Shown here one piece after another: positions 45,407-54,604 of a stretch of 64,000 nucleotides of DNA. The translations under genes and the position numbers were made by a program. Positions within the stretch are counted from its first letter, which is position 1. Each line of letters starts with the position of its first letter. The notes beneath the pieces were generated by a model that was not told the DNA's origin, did no database searches, and saw only the letters and a list, made by a program, of their open reading frames with translations. Location of the stretch: contig DATGIL010000078.1 in the NCBI GenBank assembly GCA_035295745.1, positions 13,794 through 77,793 on the forward strand. Reading direction: 5' to 3'. This DNA is from JAIQFL01 sp035295745. Lineage in GTDB: Bacteria > Acidobacteriota > Terriglobia > Bryobacterales > Bryobacteraceae.

Positions 45407-46504
45407 TCAATTCGACTGATCCGCATCGGGCACCGGAAGCACATCCGGTGCCAACACTCTGGCATCCGCCCATCCCGCGTCGTGGAACAAGCGTGGCGAT
45501 GGGGTGAAGACAATCTTGTAGCTGGTCTCCTCGATTGGCGGCTCCGGTCCATTCCCTGTCTGCGGGTAGACCAGCGCCAGGTATCGCAGAATCGCGTAGA
45601 TGTCGCCTTCTTCCGGTTGGCGGAAATCGAAGCCCTGCGATCGGAAACAGATCGACGCGCCCTGGCTCGACAACCGCCACGCCAGGAATGCGCAGCAATT
45701 CACCGCGTGCTCGAACCAAGCATCCAGATGCGGCGGAATGTCCCGATCCAGAAAAACTTCCACCGTCTGCTCCTGTTCGCGCGCAAACTCCCGGACTTGC
45801 AGACTGCCCACGTGCGCCGACGCTTTCCAATCCACATGGCGCGAGCTTTCGAACGCCTCGTACGGGCGGATCCGGTAAAAGTCCTTACCCAGCCCGCGGT
45901 AATGCGTTTCGATCTCCCCCGAGATCCCCATCAGTAGGTCTTCGAATCCCGGATGAGCGTCGATCGAAGGATAGATCGTCATTTCGCGCCGCAGCGTCAC
46001 GCGCGCGGTCTTCTCCAGAAATCCGAAGGGAAACGAAGTTGAGAACGCGAAGCTGTTCTGCCGATAGGCGCCTCGCCTCGGAAATCGCACCTCCACGATC
46101 TCTTCCAGCACCGCTCCCGCCGCGATCAGGGGAAAATACACGCCCGATTTCAGAGTGGGGCTGGTGGGCTCCGCAATCCCCTCCGTGCGGATCGAAAACG
46201 ACGGCATCAGCCATTTCTGATTCCGCACCAGCAGCTTCCCCGGAACCTGACGCCCCGCGGCCACGTGCTCCGGCACGCGAAAGTCGAGCTCCAGTCCGGC
46301 CAGGCACAGCCGGCTGACCAGCCCCGAAACCAGCAGTGTCGCCAGCATCGTGGCCACAATCAGAAACAGAAGGTTGTTCGCGGAGATCACGGCTGCCAGT
46401 CCCACGATCAGGATGGCCATCGTAAACAGTAGTCCGCCGCGCGTCACCTTATATCGGATCCGGCCCGCCAACAGACTCTGGAGCTGCTCCCAGTACTTAC
46501 GCAT
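45407..46504 (-). CDS. DUF58 domain membrane protein
   Basis: 365 residues from ATG 46504. Two N-terminal helices (GLLFTMAILIVGLAAVISAN, LLFLIVATMLATLLVSGLVS) precede a beta-rich part, and the DUF58 core follows (KDFYRIRPYEAFESSRHVDW, TVEVFLDRDIPPHLDAWFEH). The core is distantly related to von Willebrand A folds and usually lies in operons with MoxR ATPases. No MoxR gene is adjacent here. Convergent with gap, seven bases apart. Confidence 0.88.
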   Translation of the reverse strand: MRKYWEQLQSLLAGRIRYKVTRGGLLFTMAILIVGLAAVISANNLLFLIVATMLATLLVSGLVSRLCLAGLELDFRVPEHVAAGRQVPGKLLVRNQKWLMPSFSIRTEGIAEPTSPTLKSGVYFPLIAAGAVLEEIVEVRFPRRGAYRQNSFAFSTSFPFGFLEKTARVTLRREMTIYPSIDAHPGFEDLLMGISGEIETHYRGLGKDFYRIRPYEAFESSRHVDWKASAHVGSLQVREFAREQEQTVEVFLDRDIPPHLDAWFEHAVNCCAFLAWRLSSQGASICFRSQGFDFRQPEEGDIYAILRYLALVYPQTGNGPEPPIEETSYKIVFTPSPRLFHDAGWADARVLAPDVLPVPDADQSN

Positions 46505-46613
46505 CTTCCGTCTTGATTGTACTCTTTCGACGGAGACGCGCCGGAGCTTGAGACTCAGCCGTAATCCTGTTACGTTGATGTTTCGAATCGGACTCTGCAG
46601 TCTGAATGCCAAA

Positions 46614-47426
46614 ATGTACAATTACGACGCCGCTCTCAAAACACTACTTACCGAATCCGGCGCGGCCACGGTTCGGGCCGTCTCCGGACTGACCATTCAG
46701 CGATGGCACAACGTCGAGCTGACGGTGAAGCAGTGCCGCGTGGATCTATTAGGCGAGACAAATCGCAAACGCCTCTTGCACATCGAATTGCAGAGCCGTA
46801 ATGACGCGGCGATCGCGCGGCGGATGTACCAATATGGGGGAGCCATCTGGGCAAAGCACGGGCGCTATCCCAAGCAGGTATTGCTGTATGTTGGCAGGGA
46901 CCGCATGCGCATGCCCACCGGTCACGCGGCCAACGAGGATTTCACCTATCGGTATGCTGCCGTGGACATTCGGGATCTGGATGAAAAGCAGCTGATGGAG
47001 AGCGGTGGGATCGGGGATAATGTATTAGCGTTGCTCGCCGGTTCCCGCAATGAGCGCAAGACGGTGCGGGAGATTCTGGAACGAATCGCCGGTATGGACG
47101 AATCGAAAAGAGAGTCCACGCTGGAGCAGTTGACCGTGCTGGCGGGATTACGGCACTTGGTGCCGCTGGTGCAGGAAGAAGCGAATCGCATGCCGATTAC
47201 GGAAAACATACTGGATCATGAGCTCATTGGGCCTGCCTACAAGAAGGGCCGGCGTGTCGGGCGCAAAGAGGGTGAGTTAGCCATGCTGCGGCGGCTGATC
47301 GAAAAGCGCTTCGGCGCGGTGCCGCCTTCGCTGGAGGAGCGACTGGAGAGTGCCTCCCGCGCTAAATTGGAAGAGATCGGCCTTCGCGTCCTCGATGCAC
47401 AATCTGCGGAAGACTTGGTGAAGTAG
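46614..47426 (+). CDS. Rpn/YhgA-like putative nuclease with DUF4351 tail
   Basis: 270 residues from ATG 46614 (MYNYDAALKTLL); upstream frame is non-coding. The N-terminal part has the PD-(D/E)XK-like core QCRVDLLGE and LLHIELQSRNDAAIARRMYQ. The C-terminal 55 residues match DUF4351 (MLRRLIEKRFGAVPPSLEER). Rpn proteins are recombination-promoting endonucleases often mistaken for transposases; this one has no inverted repeats around it. Activity is inferred. Confidence 0.8.
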   Translation: MYNYDAALKTLLTESGAATVRAVSGLTIQRWHNVELTVKQCRVDLLGETNRKRLLHIELQSRNDAAIARRMYQYGGAIWAKHGRYPKQVLLYVGRDRMRMPTGHAANEDFTYRYAAVDIRDLDEKQLMESGGIGDNVLALLAGSRNERKTVREILERIAGMDESKRESTLEQLTVLAGLRHLVPLVQEEANRMPITENILDHELIGPAYKKGRRVGRKEGELAMLRRLIEKRFGAVPPSLEERLESASRAKLEEIGLRVLDAQSAEDLVK

Positions 47427-47446
47427 GCAGGCGAATCAAAGGGACA

Positions 47447-47468
47447 GGGCAAGTCGGAAGACCTGCCC
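47447..47468. terminator. Hairpin between convergent genes
   Basis: GGGCAAGTC and GACCTGCCC pair around GGAA with one mismatch, between the Rpn-like gene (+, ends 47426) and the methyltransferase gene (-, ends 47486). Position suits a terminator, although no T run follows. Confidence 0.45.
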
Positions 47469-47485
47469 ACACGAGTGCAGGCACG

Positions 47486-48049
47486 TTAACCCAGCATTTT
47501 CCAAGCCAGAAACAGCATCCCAGTTATAAAACCCACACCAGCTTGGTATTCTTTGTTGATCAGATACAAGGAAACTCGAAAAGGATTCGAGTTTTTTTGA
47601 GGAAATGGAGTTAACCGCGGAAAAAGTGCGGGAACCTGATCGGCATAGGCGGCATATTCGGGAAAAAGACGGCGCAGATGCTGCTCCTCGAGCTGTATCA
47701 CGGGCAGATACACGAACAGAAAGACTGCTCCAAACAGGATCCCCAGCCCGATGCTGCGGCTTGCGACCACCAGTCCCGCCGCCACCAGCAGCGTGCCCAG
47801 GTAGAGCGGATTCCGCGCGTAAGCGTAAGGACCTCCCGTCGCGAGCTGCCGGTTCTTCGCGAGCGAACCGGCGGCCCATGCACGCAGCCCCAAGCCTAAA
47901 AGGGAAATCGGCAATCCCCACGCCAGCGAGTGCGGCGTGGGATGCGAGAACACCGCAAATACCAGCACGATCAGAAAGCCGCTCGGCACGCGGAGCTTCG
48001 CCACTACATCGGCATACCCTTTCGGAAAGACCACCATCAGACCAGACAC
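47486..48049 (-). CDS. Isoprenylcysteine carboxyl methyltransferase-like membrane protein
   Basis: 187 residues with four to five helices. The family signature is GGPYAYARNPLYLGTLLVAA, followed by EEQHLRRLFPEYAAYADQVP (the conserved Glu and YAAY turn). Bacterial ICMT/PEMT-like proteins methylate small lipids or protein ends; the substrate is not known. It overlaps the end of the upstream glycosyltransferase gene by 13 bases and is therefore co-translated. Confidence 0.85.
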   Translation of the reverse strand: MSGLMVVFPKGYADVVAKLRVPSGFLIVLVFAVFSHPTPHSLAWGLPISLLGLGLRAWAAGSLAKNRQLATGGPYAYARNPLYLGTLLVAAGLVVASRSIGLGILFGAVFLFVYLPVIQLEEQHLRRLFPEYAAYADQVPALFPRLTPFPQKNSNPFRVSLYLINKEYQAGVGFITGMLFLAWKMLG

Positions 48050-49029
48050 CCGGCTCGACGCCGCCGTTCGTTCAGCACAGGGCGCAAAACCTCGAACACC
48101 GCGTCCGGCGTGATCTGCCGCATGCTCTCGTCGACTATCTTCCCGCGCTTGTAACTAGTCGACGCCGCTGGCGCGCGAAGTACCCGTAGCGAATCGCCGT
48201 AAGGGCCATTGCGCGACGGATCTGTAGGACCAAAGATGGCGGCTCCCGGTTTACCCAGCGCCGCCGCCAGGTGCAGAGGCCCGCTATCCACCCCGACCAC
48301 CGCCACAGCGCATCGCGTCGCATGAATCAGTCCTGGTAGTCCGGAAGCATGTGCGCGCGCACTCGCCGCCTGCGGGAACGAGGCTCCCGGTGGCCCGTTC
48401 AGAACTAGCGGAATTCCTGACTCGCGCCTGAGCCGGTCCGCCAGCATGCCGTAGAACTCGATCGGCCACTGCTTCGACCGCCAGCCGGCAAGAGGGCATG
48501 CCAACACGAAATCGCCTTCGGGCAGTTCGCCCTCCGGGACCCCAGCCGGGATTGGAAACACCCGCAGCACGTTGCAGGCACCAGCCGCCGCGGCCAGGTC
48601 GAGATTGCGATCCACCACATGCGTCGAACGGCTCACCGTCTTGCTCGAATAGAAGAGTGCCGCCGCCCGCTCCCGCACCTGCGACTCGTGAAAACCGAAG
48701 ATCTGATCGGCGCGTGCAACCGTGGCGGCGAGGGCCGATTTCATCAGCCCCTGAAAATCGATCGCGATATCGTACTCTTCCGCGCGCAGCGAACGCGCGC
48801 TCCGCCAGAGCCCTCCCGGACTGCGCCGGTCGACCAACACGACGCGATCGACGAACGGGTTGTCCGCCAGAAGCGCAGCCCATTGTGGTTCCAACGTCCA
48901 GGTGATCCGTGAGTTTGGGAAACTATGCCGCAAGGACGCGACCGCGGGCAGGGTGTGGAGGATGTCTCCCATGGCACCGAGCCTGATGACCAGGATCCGG
49001 GTGCGGGCGGGTGGGCCTGCGACCGCCAT
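48037..49029 (-). CDS. Glycosyltransferase family 9 (heptosyltransferase-like)
   Basis: 330 residues. N-terminal RILVIRLGAMGDILHTLPAV is the GT9 donor-side signature. The C-terminal Rossmann half has ACPLAGWRSKQWPIEFYGML, VVGVDSGPLHLAAALGKPGA and IFGPTDPSRNGPYG. This fits WaaC/WaaF-type ADP-heptose transfer to lipopolysaccharide core in the cytoplasm at the inner membrane. Which heptose is added is not decidable. Confidence 0.9.
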   Translation of the reverse strand: MAVAGPPARTRILVIRLGAMGDILHTLPAVASLRHSFPNSRITWTLEPQWAALLADNPFVDRVVLVDRRSPGGLWRSARSLRAEEYDIAIDFQGLMKSALAATVARADQIFGFHESQVRERAAALFYSSKTVSRSTHVVDRNLDLAAAAGACNVLRVFPIPAGVPEGELPEGDFVLACPLAGWRSKQWPIEFYGMLADRLRRESGIPLVLNGPPGASFPQAASARAHASGLPGLIHATRCAVAVVGVDSGPLHLAAALGKPGAAIFGPTDPSRNGPYGDSLRVLRAPAASTSYKRGKIVDESMRQITPDAVFEVLRPVLNERRRRAGCLV

Positions 49030-49156
49030 GCTCGTCAGCCGACCGGCTCCTGTGCGGAGGCCGTCCTACCAGATAAGTCTATGCAAACCAACATGTTCCT
49101 TTAGGTAGTCTAACATGTGCTACGCAGCAGGCTCCAGCGTAGTACTCTATACAACT

Positions 49157-49597
49157 ATGGTCGCCGTTCAGGCTAATTGGAGCCGTATAGTTCACGAACT
49201 GGCGCTGCCGGCGTTGCCAGAGGCTGGTCTCTGGACAGCGGCCATCGAGTTCATCGCCGGGCCGCGCAAATACAAGATCGCGGCCGCTGGCCAATGGGAA
49301 CTGGAGGAAGGCCGCGACTACGGACCCGATGGCGCCTGCTTCGGTGGGGACATCGTCGACAAGTGTCTGAACGCCAATGCGCCGCGCGGTTGCCTCATCG
49401 GGAAAATCGGTGGTGGCACGGCCGATCGCACCGGCTACATCTTCCCCGTGGGGCACCTCACCGTCATCGAGGTTCCCGAAACACCAGTAGCCGCAGGACC
49501 GGGACGCGGCACCCTGTTTCTCACCATGAATGACGAGCCCGCCCGCTTCCCGAACCATCGCGGCGAGTTGCGCATCAACATCTGGGAGGCGCCCTGA
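49157..49597 (+). CDS. LecA (PA-IL)-like carbohydrate-binding fold protein
   Basis: 146 residues from ATG 49157; the frame extends to 49115. The layout resembles the galactophilic lectin PA-IL of Pseudomonas: a strand pair, then YGPDGACFGGDIVDKCLNA, GCLIGKIGGG, a FPVGHLTV strand, and LFLTMNDEPARFPNHRGELR ending in a short strand. PA-IL has the same spacing of a GPxG turn, a GxLxxKIG strand and the ND calcium ligands. The similarity is by eye and may reflect a wider galactose-binding-like group. No signal peptide. Confidence 0.55.
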   Translation: MVAVQANWSRIVHELALPALPEAGLWTAAIEFIAGPRKYKIAAAGQWELEEGRDYGPDGACFGGDIVDKCLNANAPRGCLIGKIGGGTADRTGYIFPVGHLTVIEVPETPVAAGPGRGTLFLTMNDEPARFPNHRGELRINIWEAP

Positions 49598-49665
49598 GTC
49601 CGCTGATTTCGAATGTCACTTGGGGACTCGAGGCGCTGCGCGGCGCCCGCCTGATCGGCAAAGGC

Positions 49666-52185
49666 GTGCGTCTCACCCTGGCCCTCGTGCTGTTGCTCGG
49701 CTGTCTGCAGGTGATGTTCGTCGTGCTCGACAACCCGCTCACGCAATTGCGCAACCAACTTGCGTTATACGAAGAGGCCAAACAGACTCTGAATCCGGTG
49801 ATCGTCGATACCCTGTCCCAGCCGGTGAAAATCACGCGCGTCCTCATGACCGTGGCTGTTTCGCCGGCAACCATTCGCGCGCAATATGACCTGTACCTTC
49901 CAGCAGAGAGTCAGTTTGTTCGCGCCCTCAACGAACCCGATCTCGCAAACGACCTGCTCAGTGCCTTGCTGGGCCAATGGATGACCGGCGATCGATCCGA
50001 TCTCACCTTCACCCTCTCCAGTATCGAATACGCGGCCCGCGACCAGGATGCTCATCTTGTCTTCAGAACTCAGCAGCTCAAAAGCAACGGTTTCTCTATG
50101 CTCGAATGGACCCGGCCGGAATTCGATCTCGGTCAAGAGATTCTCGTTTGGGACCTCGACTTCAACACCAACGGTGTTGGCGTCAGTTCGAGTCAGGCGA
50201 CGGCCGAATCGATCAACGCGAACAAGAGTCACTTCAACCTGCTTGCCGCCCAGCGCAACCAAGTCGAATTCCGCATCGCGCAGCCCACGGAAAGAACGCC
50301 GGCGCCTCCTTTCAGTTTCGCTGTGCTGCTAGTGGAGCTTCCCTTATTCATCCCCTATGCCGCTGTGTTCCTCCTGAGCGCCGCGCCGCATCCCTTGCCG
50401 GCTCCCTTTGACCGATATTCGCGCGGCATCGGTATGTTCGTGGGAGTCCAGTTTCTCTATGTTCTTCTCGCGGCTGCGACGAGGACGCCAGTCTTACGGC
50501 TCTTTCCCTGGTCAGCGGTTGTGACGCTTCTGAAATTACAGCCGTGGTGGAAGATCGCAATTCCGGCGGTGCCCGATTTCTCCACCATTAGCCTGTTGAT
50601 GCTTTTGCTCGGCGTAATCTTGCCCGACCTGGCCTTGGACACGGCCCGGGAGACAGGGTGGAGGGTGACGCGTTTGCGCCTCCCAATTCTGGTGGTTCTG
50701 GGGCTCGCAGGAGCGGTAGCTGTCGGGTTCTGTTTGCAGTTCGTGTATTTATGGGCGCTGATCGACCTGCTGATTATGGCGTCCCTGGTCATCGCCTGGA
50801 TTCTCCATGAGTTGGGTGCTCGAGGCATCGGTCTGCTGTTCCGGTCGATGGTCTACGCCTCAATCCTGCCGTTGGGGATCGGACTGGTAGATTTCTCCAG
50901 CCACTGGATCGGTTCCAGCGCCAAACCGGTGGCTCACGAAGTCGTCGGCACCGTCCTCTTTCTCGCCTTCGGAAGTCTTTTTGTCCTGGGTACGCTACTC
51001 TATTTCTGGGTGCTTCTAGCCCCGGCCGGGCACCTGCGTCGCACAACCTGGCTTGGATTAACCATCGTTGTCGCTCTTACGCTGGCCTATCTATTCCAAG
51101 GCAGTTCGGGGATCGCCGAAATCTGGCAACTCTGGGATCTGGCGAATTTTATTTTCCGCGCTGGCCTGTTCGTTCTCCTGGCAGTCATGTTGCGATCGCT
51201 GGAAGCCGTGAGCCGCCGAAGAGCGTGGCCCGAATGCAGCGACTTCGCCATTGGCGCCGGGATGGTCCTCGCAACTTTCCCGTACTCGAATGGCTATTCG
51301 TGGACCGCAGTCGTGTCGGTACTTCTGCAATATGCTCTGCTGCGCCACTTTTTGTTAGTGAAACCCAACCCGATGGCGGTTCGCAGTACCTTGCGCAACC
51401 GCGGTGCAGTTCTCGGCAGTCTCATCGAATGGAACGATTCGGAAGGCGCTCTCCGCAAACTTCGACAAGGTCTGTTGGACAAACTCGCCAAGGGTGATAT
51501 CAACTGGCTCTCCTTCGAATCGAAAGTAGCTCCGCTCGCCGCCGAGACCGAGCGGCAAAAGAAACGCTTTGCGATCGGGGGCCGCGACATCCGCGAGTTC
51601 GTGCTGCGCTTTGGCCCGGTCGGATCGGCGTGGTCCAATGGCATTCGCATGGCGGGCTTCGCGCTTCTGTTCTCAGTGCCCTGGATGGCCATCGGTTTTC
51701 ACAATCTCCTGCTAAGCAGCCGTCCGTCCGCTCACCCGGCGCAGTTCGTGGTGTATGCGATCAACATACCCTTGCGCTGGGGCATCTATGGCTTTCTCTT
51801 CGGCTATTTCTTTGCGTATTGGCGAGGCCCCAATGGGGTTTGGAAAGGGATGAACTTCTTTCTCTGCGTGGCGATTCCGCAACTCATCGCAATCGCCCTC
51901 GAGAATCCGTCGTCGAACTGGAAGAACAATGCGTTTCCGGCAGGCGAACTCTTCATTCTTTTGGCAGCGCTCGGATTTTGCGCCGACCTTGTGGTGATCG
52001 TCAGGTCTCGCCGTCCATGGCGCGATGTGTTGCAAGTTCACGGCATGGCGGCGCTCAGCGCGTGGGCATCGGCGTTTCTGGTGGCGGTAGGCACGGCGAT
52101 CACGGTGGCGGCCACCGGGCAAATACCGAACTTGATCAGCCTCGCTCTCAAGTACGCTGCCACAGTTCCACTGCCGACGAATTGA
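49666..52185 (+). CDS. Large polytopic membrane protein of unknown function
   Basis: At least 839 residues from GTG 49666. The same frame is open back to a CTG at 49594 that overlaps the previous stop (CTGA) with GGGAGG just upstream. That would add a plausible amphipathic N-terminus (SPLISNVTWGLEALRGARL). One N-terminal helix is followed by a periplasmic domain of about 190 residues, then about 14 helices. A cytoplasmic insert (ALRKLRQGLLDKLAKGDINW, LAAETERQKKRFAIGGRDIR) lies near residue 590. No family recognised. It follows the LecA-like gene closely. Confidence 0.7.
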   Translation: MRLTLALVLLLGCLQVMFVVLDNPLTQLRNQLALYEEAKQTLNPVIVDTLSQPVKITRVLMTVAVSPATIRAQYDLYLPAESQFVRALNEPDLANDLLSALLGQWMTGDRSDLTFTLSSIEYAARDQDAHLVFRTQQLKSNGFSMLEWTRPEFDLGQEILVWDLDFNTNGVGVSSSQATAESINANKSHFNLLAAQRNQVEFRIAQPTERTPAPPFSFAVLLVELPLFIPYAAVFLLSAAPHPLPAPFDRYSRGIGMFVGVQFLYVLLAAATRTPVLRLFPWSAVVTLLKLQPWWKIAIPAVPDFSTISLLMLLLGVILPDLALDTARETGWRVTRLRLPILVVLGLAGAVAVGFCLQFVYLWALIDLLIMASLVIAWILHELGARGIGLLFRSMVYASILPLGIGLVDFSSHWIGSSAKPVAHEVVGTVLFLAFGSLFVLGTLLYFWVLLAPAGHLRRTTWLGLTIVVALTLAYLFQGSSGIAEIWQLWDLANFIFRAGLFVLLAVMLRSLEAVSRRRAWPECSDFAIGAGMVLATFPYSNGYSWTAVVSVLLQYALLRHFLLVKPNPMAVRSTLRNRGAVLGSLIEWNDSEGALRKLRQGLLDKLAKGDINWLSFESKVAPLAAETERQKKRFAIGGRDIREFVLRFGPVGSAWSNGIRMAGFALLFSVPWMAIGFHNLLLSSRPSAHPAQFVVYAINIPLRWGIYGFLFGYFFAYWRGPNGVWKGMNFFLCVAIPQLIAIALENPSSNWKNNAFPAGELFILLAALGFCADLVVIVRSRRPWRDVLQVHGMAALSAWASAFLVAVGTAITVAATGQIPNLISLALKYAATVPLPTN

Positions 52186-52186
52186 T

Positions 52187-52990
52187 TCAATTCTCGCCCG
52201 GCTTCTGCGCCGAATCGACCACCAGCATCGAGACCGGCACCTTCTGCGCTTCCAGTCGGAGGCCCAGTTGCTCCGGCACTGCGGTCGTAAACGCCGGTCC
52301 ATTCTCCTCGTCCCACGAGAGCTTCAGATCGTAAGCGCCGGTGAGCCCCGTCTTATCCAGAATCGTTCCATGCCCAGCGATCTGCGAAAGCAAGTTGGCC
52401 AACATCGCCATCGTGTACTTCCGTGCCGTGAGAGACACCGGCCTGCCGGGCACCGGCTTCGACGGGAACTCGCCACCGAACACGATCTTTTCCTCTTCGG
52501 CGGCGGACTCCTTGAACTTCGGGCCGTTCTTGCCCACCACCATCGCGAATCCCGGACCTTCCACCGTCTCGCGATGGAACTTCATTTGAAAGCGCTCCAC
52601 CAGCAGTGCCCGGAGCATTTGCAGAAGCTGCTTTTCCGTCGTTTTGGTAGGGTCTTCAGTCTTCGCCTCCACGTTGTACCGCTCCACACCACGCGCGATC
52701 CAGTCTGGCCCGCTCTTGATCAACTGCATCGAGTTCAGTTCGAAAGCGATGTTGATCAGATGGCCGAGCCGTGCATTGGTGATCACGCAGCGCCCGAGTG
52801 GCGGAGGAGCCTTCTCGCTGGGGCCGAAGGTCGAATCGATGCCGTGGCATCCGCCCTCGACGCCGCCCGCTCCCGCCGTGGCAAGTTTGACCGACGCCAC
52901 TTCGAATTCCTGCGATGCAGACTGTGCGCTCAGAAGTGTTGTCCCAGAGACGAGCGGAACGAGCGCGAGGAGCGAAACCATTCTCATCAC
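52187..52990 (-). CDS. TIGR03435 family secreted protein
   Basis: 267 residues with a signal peptide (MMRMVSLLALVPLVSGTTLL). Single domain: FEVASVKLATAGAGG, then LIKSGPDWIARGVERYNVEA, LRALLVERFQMKFHRETVEG, TILDKTGLTGAYDLKLSWDE and LGLRLEAQKVPVSMLVVDSA. It is convergent with the membrane protein gene, one base apart, and upstream of nothing recognisable on the same strand. Function unknown. Confidence 0.85.
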   Translation of the reverse strand: MMRMVSLLALVPLVSGTTLLSAQSASQEFEVASVKLATAGAGGVEGGCHGIDSTFGPSEKAPPPLGRCVITNARLGHLINIAFELNSMQLIKSGPDWIARGVERYNVEAKTEDPTKTTEKQLLQMLRALLVERFQMKFHRETVEGPGFAMVVGKNGPKFKESAAEEEKIVFGGEFPSKPVPGRPVSLTARKYTMAMLANLLSQIAGHGTILDKTGLTGAYDLKLSWDEENGPAFTTAVPEQLGLRLEAQKVPVSMLVVDSAQKPGEN

Positions 52991-53455
52991 ATCAACCTCA
53001 CTTTGACTATTTCTCCAGGATAACGTTCACCGAAGAGGAAACGTGACAAGCCGTGTGGCAGTGTGCTCCCAAGGTATGAACCGCGATACAATCTGCGGCA
53101 AAGGGCCAGCCCGCTTTCGAGGAGGTATTGCTCGGTTTGATGCACGGAGATGTGCCTCACGGGATTCCGGACAGCCGGTCCAGGTGGTGCACGGCTTACC
53201 GAGTTTCTGCTCCGGACAGACGTCGATCTTGTCCTATCCGTCGACAGAATGGTTTAGCACCCGACGTCCCAATCACTTCGAAAATCACTCCCTTACGGTC
53301 GTGGCTCGTAAGCTACCTTCGGGGCGAATACGTGCGCCGGCGAGCCGCGCGCGTGAGCAAGCGATGTCCGGATTTTTCAGAGCTTCTCGCGGTCGTGGCT
53401 CGTTGCGAGCCGCGTGTGTTAGCGGAGCCCTGGTAGTCAGCGAGTCGCGCTGGGC
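52991..53455. other. Intergenic stretch with interspersed repeats, no gene seen
   Basis: The left half (52991-53230) has no supported gene. A short frame around 53125-53200 (EEVLLGLMHGDVPHGIP) is coding-like but has no continuation, because it runs into the repeat. The right half is repeat sequence described separately. Confidence 0.45.
53270..53450 (-). repeat. Partial units of the 121-bp repeat family, inverted orientation
   Basis: Contains AATCACTCCCTTACGGTCGT and GCGAGCCGCGCGCGTGAGCA, which are the reverse complements of core and tail-A sequences in the array at 16.6-17.3 kb. About one and a half degenerate units. It lies immediately downstream of the csm5 stop codon. It is not a CRISPR array: the repeated parts are long, imperfect and have no regular spacers. 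Confidence 0.8.
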
Positions 53456-54604
53456 CTATTGAATGCTCAATTCCGCCCAGCCCGGTAGAGTCGCGGGACG
53501 ATTGCCTAAGAACACAATCCGCCGTGTCTTGGGAAACGGCAGATTGGTCGACAACGCGCGATTGTAGATTGAGAACTGCTGCAGGATCTGGCGATAGTCG
53601 TCGTTCGTGGTATCGAGCCATGCGCTCTTGGTGAGCAGTCCGCCGCCCCACCCCAGCGTAATCACGCAGTTGCCTTTCTCGCGAGCTGCGGCCAGGCGTT
53701 GCTCCAGTTCTTCCAGGTTCTTGTCAAGCAGCCCCATGCCGGCCCACGAAGCATACTGCCGATTCAACGCCAGTAATCCGGCCGCATATACGTTCGCCGC
53801 ATCGAAGAGCTTGGCTCGATTGAACGACTCGGGCCACCGTACCGCCCGCCGCACCTCCGGCTGCAGATAGAAGCCCTTCTCGTTCCAGTCGCCTTCAAAC
53901 CACGTACCCGGCGTAGCCATCTCCGCAAAGGCAGGTGTGCTCTCTTCGGGACGCGCGCCATCCACAGAACCGCGCGGGCTCTGCTTCCAGCCGAGTGTGA
54001 AGCCGCTGCCCTTTTGCATTAGCGTGGAGGTCCGCAGCAGGTAGACTTTGAACTCCGTCACCGCAATCGGCTTCGAATCGCCCGCGCCCACGTAGCGCAT
54101 GCGACTCGATCCCGCAGATCCCAGAGCCTGCTCCTCGACGATCTCGGCTGGACGGCGCGGCATCCGGTCGGCGCCTTCCACTCTCGCCCGGACGTCCTGC
54201 AGCATGCCGTCGCGCCAGTTCGCAAATACCATCCCGGTGCGCAATGCGCCCTTGATGGCGGTGCCCGGAATGTACGGTCCGGCCGCGCCCGACGCAAACG
54301 TCGGAATATGCAGACTATCCCCCATCGCGCGGTTCCAGTAGTTGGAATAAGCCGCGTTTTCGAAGGGAATGCGACGGCCGGCAAAGTTCTGCGCGAAGCC
54401 GCCCCAGGAAGCGAAGTCGAGTTTGTCCGCAGTCTTGAGCTGATTGAGATAGCCTTCCAGACGCGGCCCTTTGGCCAGCAGGCGGAAGATACGCCACTGA
54501 TCGAGAACATTGACATGGTCTTTCCAGACCATGTAGTCGATCGGGCTCAACTTCCGGCCGTCACCGACCAGCGTAGGTGTCAGACATGTGAGGCGGTAGC
54601 GCAT
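53456..54604 (-). CDS. csm5: Type III-A CRISPR RAMP protein Csm5
   Basis: 382 residues from ATG 54604, which overlaps the csm4 stop (TAATG). The N-terminus has the RAMP beginning YRLTCLTPTLVGDGRKLSP. A mid segment PYIPGTAIKGALRTGMVF is the conserved loop shared by Csm3/Csm5-type Cas7 proteins, and glycine-rich turns occur near the C-terminus (ITLGWGGGLL). Csm5 caps the 3' end of crRNA in the Csm complex. It is the last gene of the operon; no cas6 or csm6 follows. Confidence 0.85.
   Translation of the reverse strand: MRYRLTCLTPTLVGDGRKLSPIDYMVWKDHVNVLDQWRIFRLLAKGPRLEGYLNQLKTADKLDFASWGGFAQNFAGRRIPFENAAYSNYWNRAMGDSLHIPTFASGAAGPYIPGTAIKGALRTGMVFANWRDGMLQDVRARVEGADRMPRRPAEIVEEQALGSAGSSRMRYVGAGDSKPIAVTEFKVYLLRTSTLMQKGSGFTLGWKQSPRGSVDGARPEESTPAFAEMATPGTWFEGDWNEKGFYLQPEVRRAVRWPESFNRAKLFDAANVYAAGLLALNRQYASWAGMGLLDKNLEELEQRLAAAREKGNCVITLGWGGGLLTKSAWLDTTNDDYRQILQQFSIYNRALSTNLPFPKTRRIVFLGNRPATLPGWAELSIQ

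Noticed and set aside
46614..47426. Rpn-like gene as an insertion sequence transposase
   Set aside because: No inverted repeats or target duplications are visible; Rpn/DUF4351 proteins are commonly misannotated as transposases.
53230..53455. Possible CRISPR array beside csm5
   Set aside because: The repeated parts are long, imperfect and belong to the 121-bp family seen elsewhere; there is no series of short identical repeats with equal-sized spacers.
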